Of a stretch of DNA of 64,000 nt, positions 1-10,999 are shown piece by piece; positions within the stretch are counted from its first letter, which is position 1; each line of letters opens with the position of its first letter. The notes beneath the pieces were generated by a model that saw nothing but the letters and a program-made list of their open reading frames with translations, was not told the origin of the DNA and ran no database searches. Source of the DNA: Madurella fahalii (taxonomy: Eukaryota; Ascomycota; Sordariomycetes; Sordariales); the NCBI GenBank assembly GCA_029876055.1, contig CM056877.1, positions 4,960,001-5,024,000 of the forward strand, read 5' to 3'. Both the position numbers and the translations under genes were made by a program.

Positions 1-42
1 CTCGACCCTTCCGCCGCGTGGTTCTGGAGTTTAGGAAGAATA

Positions 43-1237
43 ATGGCAACAGATATCGACGCATCATGGGTGCTGATTGAAACCTACCCCGCACCGCGGC
101 GACAGAAATGTGAACTCGATTGGCTTGTCGAAGAGCTCCGCGAGACGCTCACGAACCTCAAGCATGGCCTCGAAGACTGCTACGCGCTGCTTGCGCCGAT
201 CGATCCCGGAAGCACACTGGTGCTGAGCACACCGAGAAACGAGACTGTCAAGGGCTATGTCACTCGTGTAGGGACACGGATTGTCAAGGGGGTTTGTTCT
301 CCGTCAAACTCGGGCTTCTGGCTCAATACTGACACAAAGCGCCGTGGCATAGACAATACATCTGCGTCTCCGGACACTCCCCCAGCAAACGCTAACCATC
401 AACCCCGACCACCCAATCCATCTCGGGCCGTTGACCTCGCTCCACACATTATTAACCCACTCAATCGACCTCCTTACACTCACCCTCTCCTATTCCTACC
501 CATCAGACGAATCAGCCGCCCAATCACGGGGCTCACACCCTTCCTCTTCGCCGCCAACATCCTCGCCACAATTTCTCGCTGCCCAGCTCCGCCTGCTCTC
601 GCAATCACTTGCGGAAGCCTCCTCCCATCTCAAAGGCGCCCCGCTCACCACCCCCGACCCCTCCTGGACCACCTGGTCGGTGGCACCCTCCCACTTCCTC
701 CCGCCGCTCTCCCAGCCCCACGCCAACTCCAACCAGCCGTCCCTGAGCTTCCACCTCAGCATACAAGACAGCTGCCTCGTCCTCTGGCTGCGTGCCCTCG
801 AGCCAGCCGGCGCACCACTCAACTTCGGCACCAAGCTGGCGCTCGCGATCGGCACGGCCCGCAGGCTCGAGCACGACGAGACGGAGCGGGTATTTGGATT
901 CTGCTGTGGCGGCGGCGATGACGGTGGCAGCGACGGCGACGGGTACCGCAACCACGACACCTCGAGCGGCGGGCCCACGGGAAGCCCCGGGTCCCGGCCC
1001 GTCGTCCTGTCCGGCACGCGCAGGCGCGAGGTGGACGTCTACGTCAGGGAGAAGGTGCGCGTCGAGAGCGCCGACCCGAGCTTGCTCTCGCTGTCGGCCA
1101 AGCTGACGGCGCTGGGGCATACCCTTGCCCTGGCGCGGCGGAATTTGGCGGCTGTGATGGGGGTCAAGTTTGAAGAGGACGACGACGACGAGAAGAATGA
1201 GGAGGAAGAGGAGGAGGGTGGGGGAGTGGTGGGGTAG
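43..1237 (+). CDS. rav2: RAVE complex subunit 2 / Rogdi-like protein
   Basis: Two exons, 43..291 and 353..1237, give 377 aa. The 61-nt intron has a GTTTGT donor, a CTGAC branch and a TAG acceptor. The N-terminal half carries the conserved Rogdi/Rav2 signature: ELDWLVEELRETL, then a DCYALLAP segment, then GSTLVLSTPR and VTRVGTRIVKG. Splicing joins this to a matching THSIDLLTLTLS segment. Rav2 belongs to the RAVE complex, which promotes V1-V0 reassembly of the vacuolar H+-ATPase. A Gly/Asp-rich insert near residues 240-265 and an acidic C-terminal tail look poorly conserved. The ATG at 43 is only 42 nt from the window edge, but the protein starts where the family does. It converges with the NIPSNAP gene. 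The family call is firm; regulation is not visible. Confidence 0.9.
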
Positions 1238-1977
1238 GCGGAGGATTAGAGGTCAAATGGGCTTGGGGAGAAGAAGGACAAGGCCGGCTGCGGCAGCGGC
1301 AGCAGGGGCGGCGTATAAGAGTCAGGGGCGGCGGTTCTTTGGAAGGGATAGGCTGGGTGATGATAAGGGTTGGGAGGACGACTACTGTTCGCATTGGTTG
1401 GAGTTGGACAGGACGTGTTATGCTAAGGGGTTCATATGTTGTTTGAGGCATCACGGGCATCATAGGACGTAGTAGACCAACGAATTCAATCGTTCTGACT
1501 ACTGGTATTTTTGGGGTTCAGAGATTGGCAATGCCAGAATGGTGATGAGGGCTTGAATGATTGATGATTCCCGTCACCCGATTCCTGGATGCCGAGCGTT
1601 ATGTCACCTCGTAGTCTGGTTGGGTGCTAGGCAGGAGATGTGGCTAGTAGTAACGGCAGGCTAGGAGGATTGTTTTACTTGGAAAAAATCCTAGGCCTGC
1701 ATCTCATGACGGTTCGCATTACCAACTATAGAGCTACGCGTAATTGTGATATTCGGGTATGGGAACGAGGATAAGTAGGCAAGCTTGAGTTATGATATCC
1801 CATAGTTACAAATGAGCAATGCTATGGCAGTGAGTGTGCGCAAACTCCTGTAGCTGGAAAAGAAAAACGAAATGTGAAAGATACCAGTTCCTGCCTATGT
1901 ACAGGGTAATGCTCCCGAACTCCGAGCGAAGTCGTGGCTAGGCACAGCACGATAGTCAGGTCGGCCCCGTCCGGCCA
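1238..1977. other. convergent intergenic region
   Basis: This holds the 3' flanks of the converging RAV2 and NIPSNAP genes. I see no ORF with coding character, RNA gene or notable repeat here. Confidence 0.6.
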
Positions 1978-3121
1978 TCAAGCCACAGGAGACCACGGCA
2001 TGGGCACCAGAATCCTGCTCTTCATTTCCTGAATCAGCGGGACCGTCTTGTGCACGGTCTCAGCCCAGCCTTCTATGCCCCAGCTCTTCTCGCGGCGAAT
2101 CTTGCGCTCCTCGAGATCGGCAAACTGCCACAGATGATGAACCGTGTTCAGGTCGCCAATTTGTACGAACCACGCACCGACGCCCTCCATGACCTCGCGC
2201 CGCGCCTTCAGCCCACGCCGCCAGTGCGTCTCCCATTCGAGTAAGTTGCCCGGGTGCAGCGTGTACGAGCGCAATTCGAAGAGGCCGCCGAGTTGGCGGG
2301 GAGGTGTCGTTGGCCAGAAGCTAAACTCCTGCATCAACGAGCTGCGCTTGCTCCGGATCAAGTTGCGCAGCTTCTTCTCGAATTCGGGGTATTCGGGATG
2401 GTGCGAGATGGCGTGCAGCGAGGCGTGGTAACCCTGGTAGCGCTGGTATTCCCAAATGTGGACTACAAACCGTGATTGTTAGTTTGGGCAATATCATGCC
2501 GGACTCAACGAGAGCAGGCTTACCGAATGTCTCGCAGTCGCCCACCTCGGTCCGCCAGCTCCCAACCAGATGAACCTTATTCTCTGGCATACTGGCCATC
2601 CGGGGGTACCACTTGCCAACTAGGTCGACATATTCGTCCACGCACTCGGGCTTCACCTCGTGGAACACGATTGAGTGCACGTACTTGCCGCGTGCTAGCA
2701 CCTGGCTGAAGCTGGCCTCGATCTGAGCATCCAGCTCGCGGCCCTCTTTGGTGCCGTAGATGAGGTTGGTTAAGGGGCCCGCTTTGCGCGCAGGCTCCTT
2801 CTCAGCAGCGCGTGCTGCGTTTCCTGTACCGCTCGCTGTGCTCAGCGATCCAAGGCCCTGGGCCATGGAGGAGGAGGAGGTAGATGAGGAAAGGGAAGAG
2901 GACGAGGAAAACGCACTGGCTTCCCGCTGCTTCTGCGCCTCCACAAGCTGTGCCCGGAACGCCTTCTGCCGGCTGTTGAACGTCTCGTGCTGCTCCGGCT
3001 CGATGTCGCCCAGGCTCGGTGTGCGTTTCGAATGCGCCACGAGTGATGTGGAAAACGCCCTCATTGACGGCGCATGTCGGGCGGCGCTCGTCGCGGCGCG
3101 AGCGACGCGTTGCGAGATCAT
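1978..3121 (-). CDS. NIPSNAP family mitochondrial protein
   Basis: Exons 3121..2524 and 2462..1978 give 360 aa. The 61-nt intron has a GTAAGC donor and a TAG acceptor and joins CETF to VHIWEYQRYQGY in frame. The N-terminus is Arg/Ser/Ala-rich without acids, ending near AFSTSLVAHSKR, which fits a mitochondrial presequence. A Ser-rich low-complexity linker follows near residues 70-90. Two NIPSNAP-type ferredoxin-like repeats then appear: one around GKYVHSIVFHEVKPE and WYPRMASMPENKVHLVGSW, the second around LFELRSYTLHPGNLLEWETHW. NIPSNAPs are mitochondrial proteins linked to mitophagy in animals; their fungal role is not established. The gene is head-to-head with ATP18, another mitochondrial gene. 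Confidence 0.9.
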
Positions 3122-4090
3122 TATTATGGGCGGTGATGGGTCGTGATGGGGGTGGCGTTGAACTCCGACGTTCGATCCCCAAATGAGGGGAAGGCAGAAC
3201 GGCCCAGGTCTGGGTCGGAGATGCCGATAAAGTCAAGGCAACACAACGTTCAAAAGGTATTCCAATTGACGGGCCAGACGATGAAATCAATCGCTGGGTG
3301 ATGTCTTATCTGCCAGTCGGATCGTTCGATAATTGGCAGGGAATGGTGACAGGAGAGGTTGAACTAAGAGCAGACGAGACGGGAAACGCAGCAACAGCAC
3401 GGCAGAAGACGCTTGGGTGGAAGGTGTTTCCGGTTGCCGGACAGCTTGTGCAGGTGCGAATTCGCGGCAGTGGAAGCAACACGCAGGGCCAGGCACGACC
3501 AAACGGTAACCTAGGTCGGGTATCAAATGGTAAGTACGGAAAGGCGGCGGAAGTAGAGAGGAGGGGAGCGATGCGGGTTAATTGGGCGAATGGAAACGGG
3601 TGCAACGAAGCGAGCTGCTCACCCCGCACTTTGAGGACGGTTCGAGGTTGCAGTTGCAAAGAGCAAGCAGGAGGAGCTTTGGGCTGGCTCCTGGACCGAG
3701 TGAAGAGCTCGGGCAGCTGAGCAAGCACCACCAGGGTCTCAGGTCCTGGCACTGCTAACTGCCTCAGGTGCTAAGGTACCCCAGACGGCGAGTTGCGGGG
3801 CTGATGATGTCACGCGGAGCCCAAGCTCAGGTAGTCCCGTCGGGTCCAAGCCCCCTGCCGGAGAATCATTTCCACGGCCTCCGTAAAGAACCTGAACCAG
3901 GGCCGGGCAGGGGCCCACAACAGCTCCCGTCCTCAGCCTGACACCTGAAATTTTAGGCCGTACTCTGCTCTACGGTTGGCGCAAGCTTCGGAATCTGGAC
4001 CCGCGAAAAACGCTCGTTTTCTAACTTGACAACTCTCCATCCACAAAGTCACCCGAGCCTCCGTCGTTATCACCAGAGGAATCCGTCAAC
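3122..4090. promoter_or_regulatory. divergent promoter region NIPSNAP / ATP18
   Basis: This 969-bp spacer separates two divergently transcribed genes, both for mitochondrial proteins. It must contain both promoters and 5' UTRs. No clear TATA box or coding exon was found. Short ORFs here lack splice support or recognisable motifs. Confidence 0.5.
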
Positions 4091-4481
4091 ATGTCTTGGT
4101 TCGGTGTCACCCCGCTCAAGAAGTTCCCGACGCCCGTGTGTATGTTCAATTGAATCTCACACGACTGCCTGGCATTCTCAACTGACCATGACTGCAGTGC
4201 GTCCGATGGCCCCATTCCTCGCTGCCGGTATGTCCCGACCCCCTTCGTTAGCTCCGCTGTCCTTTGCGGCGACACGTCGATGTGGTCATCGAGTACGAGA
4301 CGACTGACTAGTTCTCAGCCGCGGTCATTGCCTACGGTATCAACTCGATCCAGAGCGGCATGATGCAAAGTATGCCCGCGCATCACACTCCTGCCGGCTC
4401 GGCCCGAACTGACCATATGTTGTAGCCAACGAGTTCAAGAACGACCCGCGGAATCCTAACGCAAAGTCCGCCTCGCATTAG
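4091..4481 (+). CDS. atp18: mitochondrial ATP synthase subunit i/j
   Basis: Four short exons, 4091..4139, 4198..4227, 4319..4369 and 4426..4481, give a 61-aa protein. Every intron has a strong donor (GTATGT, GTATGT, GTATGC) and a CAG or TAG acceptor, and all phases agree. The product has the subunit j layout: LKKFPTPVLRPMAPFLAA, then one membrane segment around AVIAYGINS, then NEFKNDPRNPNA. The yeast family member Atp18 is 59 aa with the same FPTP and NDPRNP motifs. It is an accessory F0 subunit in the inner membrane that helps ATP synthase dimerise. No exon is long enough to be found by a simple ORF scan, so this gene is easily missed. Confidence 0.9.
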
Positions 4482-5557
4482 ACGGGTGACGTTGGTGATG
4501 ACGGTGCAGCGCAGACGAGAGCGACGTGGCATTTCCTTGCACGATTCCCCCAATGAGTTGTCAAAGCGAAGGCATTGTACCATAGAGCAGCAGCCAACGC
4601 CAATTGAGCTGTCGAACACCGGTCCAGCCATGCAAGTGAGGGACGTGACAAGAGGATATGGTTCACTCAGCAGCTTCTGGCCGCTGACTGTGGGGGAGCT
4701 TCCGTGATGATGCTTCTAGCGGTGGTTGAGGCCGTGCCCAGACATCTACGAGGGATGTGCCACTTATGTCAACCTCCTAGCCGTCAGCTTCTCCATGCCG
4801 GCAAAGCCTCGATGATGGCGAGTTGTGCCTGTCAACTCGTGAAACCTTGGGGAAACCTGACAGTCGACAGTATTTGCCAGTTGGCACGTTGATTTCAGCG
4901 TGTCTATCGGCATCCACCATCATTTTCTCCATTGATGTGGATGTTTTCGCTCCTGGCATAGATCAACCTTACCCGTTGCTGGGCGCCCACGTTGAGAGTT
5001 CGTCTTGATACTCACGGAGACGTTGGGAATCAGTAGAGGTTACATTCCCGCAAATTGTCGTTTTAGCTTTGATATTTGGTTTCGTGATGGCTTATTTACT
5101 CGGGCCGTTGTCCGAACCATGGAGTAGTTGGGTGTACAAGGTGGTCTGGACGCTATGGGTGACGGCTACCTGTGTCGAGTGTAGGACGTGTGCGTTTTAG
5201 ACTTTCTCCGCGATAACCCATGCCTTAAATGTGCCGATCTTCCAGTACAAGAATGATACATTTTGTTCTCCCCTTGCTCCTCATGCCTTCCCACAACAAG
5301 GTGGTGCTCTCGTCTGCGTCTTCGGAGGTTGCAACAGCGGGCCCACCTGAGAACTTAATTCTCCCGTCAGATTTCTAGCCCAAAACTCAGGCCTGAAACG
5401 GCAACGCCTCCCCAATGCCGAACTCACTCCGATCACTGGACGCAAACACTCACCAGCTCATATCCCCATGCTGCAGATATTCCAGGTAGCAACCAGATCA
5501 CAACCACGCTTTCTGACATTACCAATAACGCTTCCGAGAAAAAACTGGCTCTGCACT
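4482..5557. other. intergenic region, no gene seen
   Basis: This holds the 3' flank of ATP18 and the upstream region of the serine hydrolase gene. Only short ORFs without family motifs occur. No RNA gene or repeat was recognised. Confidence 0.5.
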
Positions 5558-6529
5558 ATGGGGGATAATCGCGACACACCACAACCGCCCTCCCGGGCGG
5601 ATTCCCCCTCGGTACGGGCAGCAGCAAACTCCAAGAATGCCAACACAAAAACCAAAAAGGAGATCAGGATATTGATGCTCCACGGTGAGCCCACCGCTTC
5701 TCTTCTTCCTAAACCCGTCCATAGATACGGTTTCAACTAAACGGCTCGGCTAGGGTACACCCAGTCAGGCGCCCTCTTCCGCGCAAAGACACGCGCCCTG
5801 GAGAAGCTCCTGGCCAAGGCGCTGGCCCCGCTCGGCCTGGTGCCGGCCTTGCTGTATCCCACAGCGCCGAACCGTCTGTCGCCGAGGGACATCCCCGGGT
5901 ATGAGCCGTCCGGGCCCAATGATGAGGGCGGCGAGACCGAGGAGGCGACGGACTCGTGGGCGTGGTTCCGCAAGGACGAGGCGAGCGGGACGTACCGGCT
6001 GGTGGAAGAGGGCATGCGCAGGCTGGCTGAGGCTGTTACTGAGTTGAGGGGTGGCGGCGGCGGCGGTGCAGACGGGGCTGATGGTGACGGGGGCTTCGTC
6101 GACGGGGTGATCGGCTTCAGCCAGGGCGGGTGTATGGCCGCGATGCTGGCTTCTGCTATGGAGTGCGGGCGCGCTCCGAGGACTGTGGGAGCAGCAAAGG
6201 AGCACGAGGGGTGGGCGAAGGCTGTGAGGGAGGCGAACGGGGGGCGGCCGCTCAAGTTTGCGGTCATCTACAGCGGGTTTTATGCGGTGCCGGCGGATTT
6301 GGGATGGTTGTATGAGCCCAAGGTGAAGACGTCGACGCTGCATTTCCTGGGGAGTTTGGACACGGTTGTGGATGAAAGCCGGAGTCAGGGCCTCATAGAA
6401 AGATGCGAGGAGCCGATGGTCATGGTGCACCCAGGAGGCCATTACGTTCCTGTCAGCAAGGAGTGGGTGATGCCTCTTGCGGGTTTCATACGGAAGTGCC
6501 TTGAGGAGGACTCAATGGAAGCCAAGTAG
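5558..6529 (+). CDS. FSH1-type serine hydrolase
   Basis: Exons 5558..5684 and 5754..6529 give 300 aa. The intron has a GTGAGC donor and a TAG acceptor and rebuilds ILMLHGYTQSG, the oxyanion-hole motif of the family. The alpha/beta-hydrolase triad is visible: Ser165 in GFSQGGCMA, Asp245 in FLGSLDTVVDE and His272 in HPGGHYVP. A family-typical WAWFR segment precedes the nucleophile. Yeast Fsh1 and its relatives are small soluble hydrolases with poorly defined ester substrates; some homologues sit in polyketide clusters, but none is visible here. An N-terminal extension of about 35 mostly polar residues and a Gly-rich loop near residue 145 look lineage-specific. Confidence 0.9.
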
Positions 6530-6718
6530 GACTGAACGCAACTGTGGCTGGCTGCCGTCACTAGGACAAGGTAGTTGCAAGTGTAGACGGCAACAGTCTT
6601 ACACGGTTCCGGTTTTTAGCCCATCTTTCACCATTTTATTTTACAATCTACTAAATACGATAGACTGATAGAGACATAGATTTGAAAGACGAGATCCTTC
6701 GTCGCCGGTCTCTCCCTC

Positions 6719-7472
6719 CTAAATAGTCTTCGATGTCTCCACAACGCTTTCCGGCGGAATCTCGTTCTGGTCAGCGCGAGCATCAGGCACTTCCTCGGGT
6801 GCTTCATAATACTCCCCCTTAAACTGGCTGCCTCGGCTTCCCTGCGCGGGTACCTCCTTACGGCTCTCCGGGGCGAGACCTAGATTCGCCTTGGCGGCCA
6901 GCCGACCCTGCTCTGACAGCTCATCCTGCCTTGCCGGCTCACGTCCGCGGCCGCCGACGGCTTCTTCAGCGGGAAGAAGGTCGGGCCTGTCAGTGCGTAA
7001 GTTGGCCCGCTCGAGTTGCTGCGGGTCCTTGCCCCATCCCTTAACGGTGCTCTCCTCGGTCTTGCCCGGGTTATGCTGGTAGATGTGCGCCGTCTTGTCT
7101 TCGGGCCCACCAGATCCCTCATAGGCCGATCCTCGAATAAAGCTGCAACAGACAGGGAGCCGTCAGCGTCTGCCTCTTCCTCCGTGCTTCTGGGGGATCG
7201 GATTTGAACACTTACCGGCCTGTCTCATCGACATCTCCGCCCTCATCACCCGGGATCCGCCTATTGTAACCCCGGTTCGTCACCAGGTCCTCGCCAACCT
7301 TGACGCTAGCACCGGGGAATTTGTCCTCGACCAAGTCATTGACGCCGAAGTCCTCGAGCCCGGTGGCTCGACCCTTGCCAGCGCCAGTCTTCGCCTGGTA
7401 TGTGTTGAGGTCTTGCTCCGCCTGGTGAGCAATTTCGTTAAGTTTTGACTTGTCGGGCTCTTGTCCTGCCAT
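6719..7472 (-). CDS. conserved hydrophilic protein, unknown function
   Basis: Exons 7472..7216 and 7142..6719 give 226 aa. The 73-nt intron has a GTAAGT donor and a TTGCAG acceptor and leaves a single open frame to a TAG. The protein is almost entirely hydrophilic and rich in Glu, Lys, Gly and Asp. Recurrent charged pieces include LNEIAHQAEQDLNTYQAKTG near the start and GKTEESTVKGWGKDPQQLE in the second exon. There is no signal peptide or membrane segment. This composition is seen in stress-associated or disordered proteins, but I do not recognise a family and assign no function. An in-frame ATG six codons upstream (7490) is an alternative start. Confidence 0.75.
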
Positions 7473-9064
7473 TGTAGTGATTATATCCAACGGGTTTCGA
7501 TGTGTTCGTCGAGGTACAGTCTAAAGAAGAATCTGAGGTCTCGTGGTTTGGACCTCTGTAGTCCGAGACTTCCACATCTCAGTTTTAATATATGTCGCTT
7601 GGGCTGTTTTACGGTTTATCCAACTCGATGTCGTCATGCTTTTGTCAGAGCCATTGCCAGACAATCGAATATTTACATGATCTGCAGCCAGCGCCCCACA
7701 TCGAGCGAGCAGCATCATATTGTATTTCTCCCATGACAATGGATAATATTTCAGTTTACGCCATTACGCGGGGTCGAGAACCCAGGGGTTATTGTGCTGT
7801 TGGACCGCGGTGGTGGGAGTGATCTTCGGTTGAGTGGCCAACTTTTACGTCACAACACTTCAACCGCCCGACCATCCCACAACTCTTCTAACCTTCTGTG
7901 ATGAGGGGCTTCACAAATGAGTAGACAAAGAACAAAGCAGAATGGGAAACAGAATTGTATAAGTACCCAGATAAACATTGAAGGTAGTGGTTAAACAAAG
8001 GAGCCGAGCTCTTATGTTACAAGACCATTAGCCGTTAATTCGATAATTCCGTGTTTGCTACTAGCTTGCAATGTCCCATAATCCGGCCATTGTAATCAGC
8101 ATATGATCTTGGCAAACAAGCCCAATAGTGTAACGCTGAGCCAAATTGTAGCGACTTTGGGTGCTCATACCTGTAACTCTGGCCGCCCCTGACTTGCGAG
8201 TCGTCAATTGCAGTGCGGTCCCGAGGCTTCGTGCTATTGCGAGTAGGGCGATACGGTTTGATCTAGGATTGAGCCTCAGTGGTATTGAGACCACGAATTG
8301 GAAGCCACGCATAAGTAACAAGAAAGGTTCTCCCAGCGAGACTTATAAACAACCGACCGGGCCGCATGAACTGTTCACGTCGAGCGCACATCATGAGATT
8401 ACGGCAATGTACTGGCGGCAATACAACATTGAAGACCAGCAGGGATGACGAGCAGCTGGGAGGTACTCACTATTTGATGCCATGGCTTATGGTACATATA
8501 CCGGTTAGATTGGTTCCGCAGCGAGGAAGCCGAAGAATCGCAGGAATGGCCCCGGAAAGTATTCATAGAGAGTATAGTAGTATTAGGCCCAGTCCGATGG
8601 CTAGATTTGGAAGTGGGTTGCTGTTGCAGAGGTCCTTCCGGCGCCGAGTCCTTGCTAACGGTGTCACTATATTTGCGGTTTTCCGACCGCCGGAGTTCTT
8701 GCGGCTACTGAACTGAATGTGCCGCCGCAAGTGCAGATCACAGGATGCTTGAGCGAGACAAGGGTGACAAGGAGACAAGGCGCCCGGTTCCACTGAGATA
8801 CCCTAGAGGAGGAGACGGAAAGGAAGGGCGACAGTATACTGGTTTTGGATTCTAAGTATGGAGAGGTATGGGATGGGGACGCTTGTCGATATCGTACTCT
8901 AAGATTTAACACGCGACTTGCTCTTACCAAACGCAATGGCAGTAACATGAGCAGAGTCAGATCGTTATAGGCGTACCGCACGGCCAACTTTGCATGGGAG
9001 CACTATAAAGCAGGTACATATCCTCCATTCTATGTCAGAGTTCCCTGTCCATAACATGGTAATA
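7473..9064. other. intergenic region, no gene seen
   Basis: This holds the promoter side of the hydrophilic-protein gene and the 3' flank of the sugar transporter, both on the minus strand. ORFs such as 8061-8321 and 8667-8987 lack motifs and splice partners. No RNA gene was seen. Confidence 0.5.
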
Positions 9065-10999
9065 TTAAGCCTTAAATTCAGTCTGCTGGATATCACTTGT
9101 CGCCTGGGAGTAGACACAACGTTAGCGTCAAAACGTACTCCAACCTTGTCATTCACTGGCATCAATACCGATGTGCAACATACCTTCTCATTTTCTGAAG
9201 AAGCGGGCCTCTCTCCAGTCTTCTCAGCAGTAATGTGGCCAACGCAGACGTATTTGTGGAATTTGCGGGCCGGCAGCCGGGCCTCAAACATCTCATTGAT
9301 CTCCTCAAGGGTGCGTCCCTTGGTCTCGGGAAGGAAGATGAAGATCCAGACGAGGCTGACAACGCAAGAGGGGAACCAAATATACCCGTACCGCGGACCC
9401 CAATTGAGAGACTCCGGGTTGATGAAGTACGGGGCGGTGAAGGTGGTGAGCCAGGCGAAGAAGAAGCCCACAGCTGCCGCCAACCCAAAGGTATAACTGC
9501 GGAGGCGCTGAGAAGGGATCTCGCCGCCGGCGAGCCATGCGTAGGTGGAAATCATGCCCTGGGTAGAGAGTAGGCAATGTCAATAAAAACTCGCGTATCG
9601 TTTGTGGGTGAACGGGGTGTGTATCTCACATTATAGCTCATCATGTATATGCACGTCAAAGCAACAATCACGGTACCTGTTGAAGTAGTGCCAGGCTGCT
9701 TATCGTATACGACGGCGATAATAAGTTGAAGGATACCGCATAGGCCAAGGCCCATCATCATGATGACACGCCGGCGACCATACCGAACGACAATGAGCGA
9801 GTTGAAGAAGATGGCCAGGATGCCCATTGCGCTGAGGATGTTGCTCATGGCGAAGGGATCCGAAACCTTGGACATGCCCAAAAAGTATGCCTTGTACGCT
9901 GTGGGGCTCTGTCAATGTCATGCCTCTCCGACACAATGTCTGGGGAACGACTGACCGATGATAAACATTGAGCCGGAACCCGCCTGCAAAGTCACCGAAC
10001 AAACGGATAGTATGGTACGCCGCCTGTCCACCGGGTGCGTAAACATGTCAAGGATGGAGACGCCGCTGCTTAGCTCGATCTCCTTATCAATAGCGGCGCG
10101 GATCTCGGACGCCTCAGCTTCAACCTCAGCACCAACTGGCCTTAGCCATCGCAAAGACTTGACTCCTTCGTCGTACTTCCCTCGCAGAATGAGCCAGCGG
10201 GGCGACTCAGGAATGAAGAATAAGCCGACGGTCATGATGAAGGGAACAATGTAGATCATGCCCAGCGGGATAAGATAGGCCGACTTGTCGGGTCTCTTTG
10301 CGGTGGCCCAGTCAATGATTGTGCCAATGAGCGTGCCCTGTAGCGGGAGCGATTAGTTTCAGGATTGATGATGGGGTTGCCCATGTAGCCCGCGTCCCGG
10401 GTACTACTACAACTATTACTCACAAAAGAGGTGAAGAATTGAAAGATGGTGAGGAACCAGCCGCGGTACTTGGCCGGACTGCTCTCCTGGATGTACAGCT
10501 GGGAAAAAGTCATGAAGTATCCGTTTGCCAGTCCGATGAGGAAGCGGCCAGCATAGAGTGCACCAATATCCTCGGTCGCCATCATGAGCACATTGGCGAC
10601 GCAGCACAAGAGGCAAGCGGCCCAGAGGGACTGCCTCCGGCTGAGATAGGTGGCGGCGAGCCCAGCCGTTCCCGAGCTGATGAAAGCGCCGAGCGTCATC
10701 AATGAAGAGATGAGCTGCTGTCGCACCGTGTCAATATTCCACCCGAGAGGCGTGTTGGGAGCTTCGTGGCCGTAGATCTGTAGACGGGCGGGGCCCGAGT
10801 CAGCGCCATGTTGTAAAACGCAACAATGGGGAAAGTCGGATGCCCATCGACGGACCTCGAGGAAGCCACGCATGGCCTGCAAACCGCCGATGAGACCGAA
10901 GTCGACGCCATATTGGAACGGAGAGAGCACAATGATGCCGCAGGCTACGAAGCACTTCCAATGGGCCTTCCACGTCTCCTCGGCCGCCGTTGACGCCAT
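9065..10999 (-). CDS. MFS sugar transporter
   Basis: Six exons, 10999..10856, 10777..10424, 10337..9956, 9898..9630, 9558..9184 and 9103..9065, give 520 aa, in the usual range for the family. All junctions hold frame. The last intron has a GTATGT donor, a GCTAAC branch and a CAG acceptor and adds a short polar C-terminus. Sugar-porter motifs are present: GRFLIGLANG after TM4, PESPRWLI at 209-216, RYGRRRV in the second half and PETKGRT at 460-466. About 12 membrane segments are evident. The protein should be a plasma-membrane hexose or alpha-glucoside:H+ symporter. Substrate cannot be read from sequence. Two CreA-like GCGGGG sites lie about 400 bp upstream. Confidence 0.92.
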
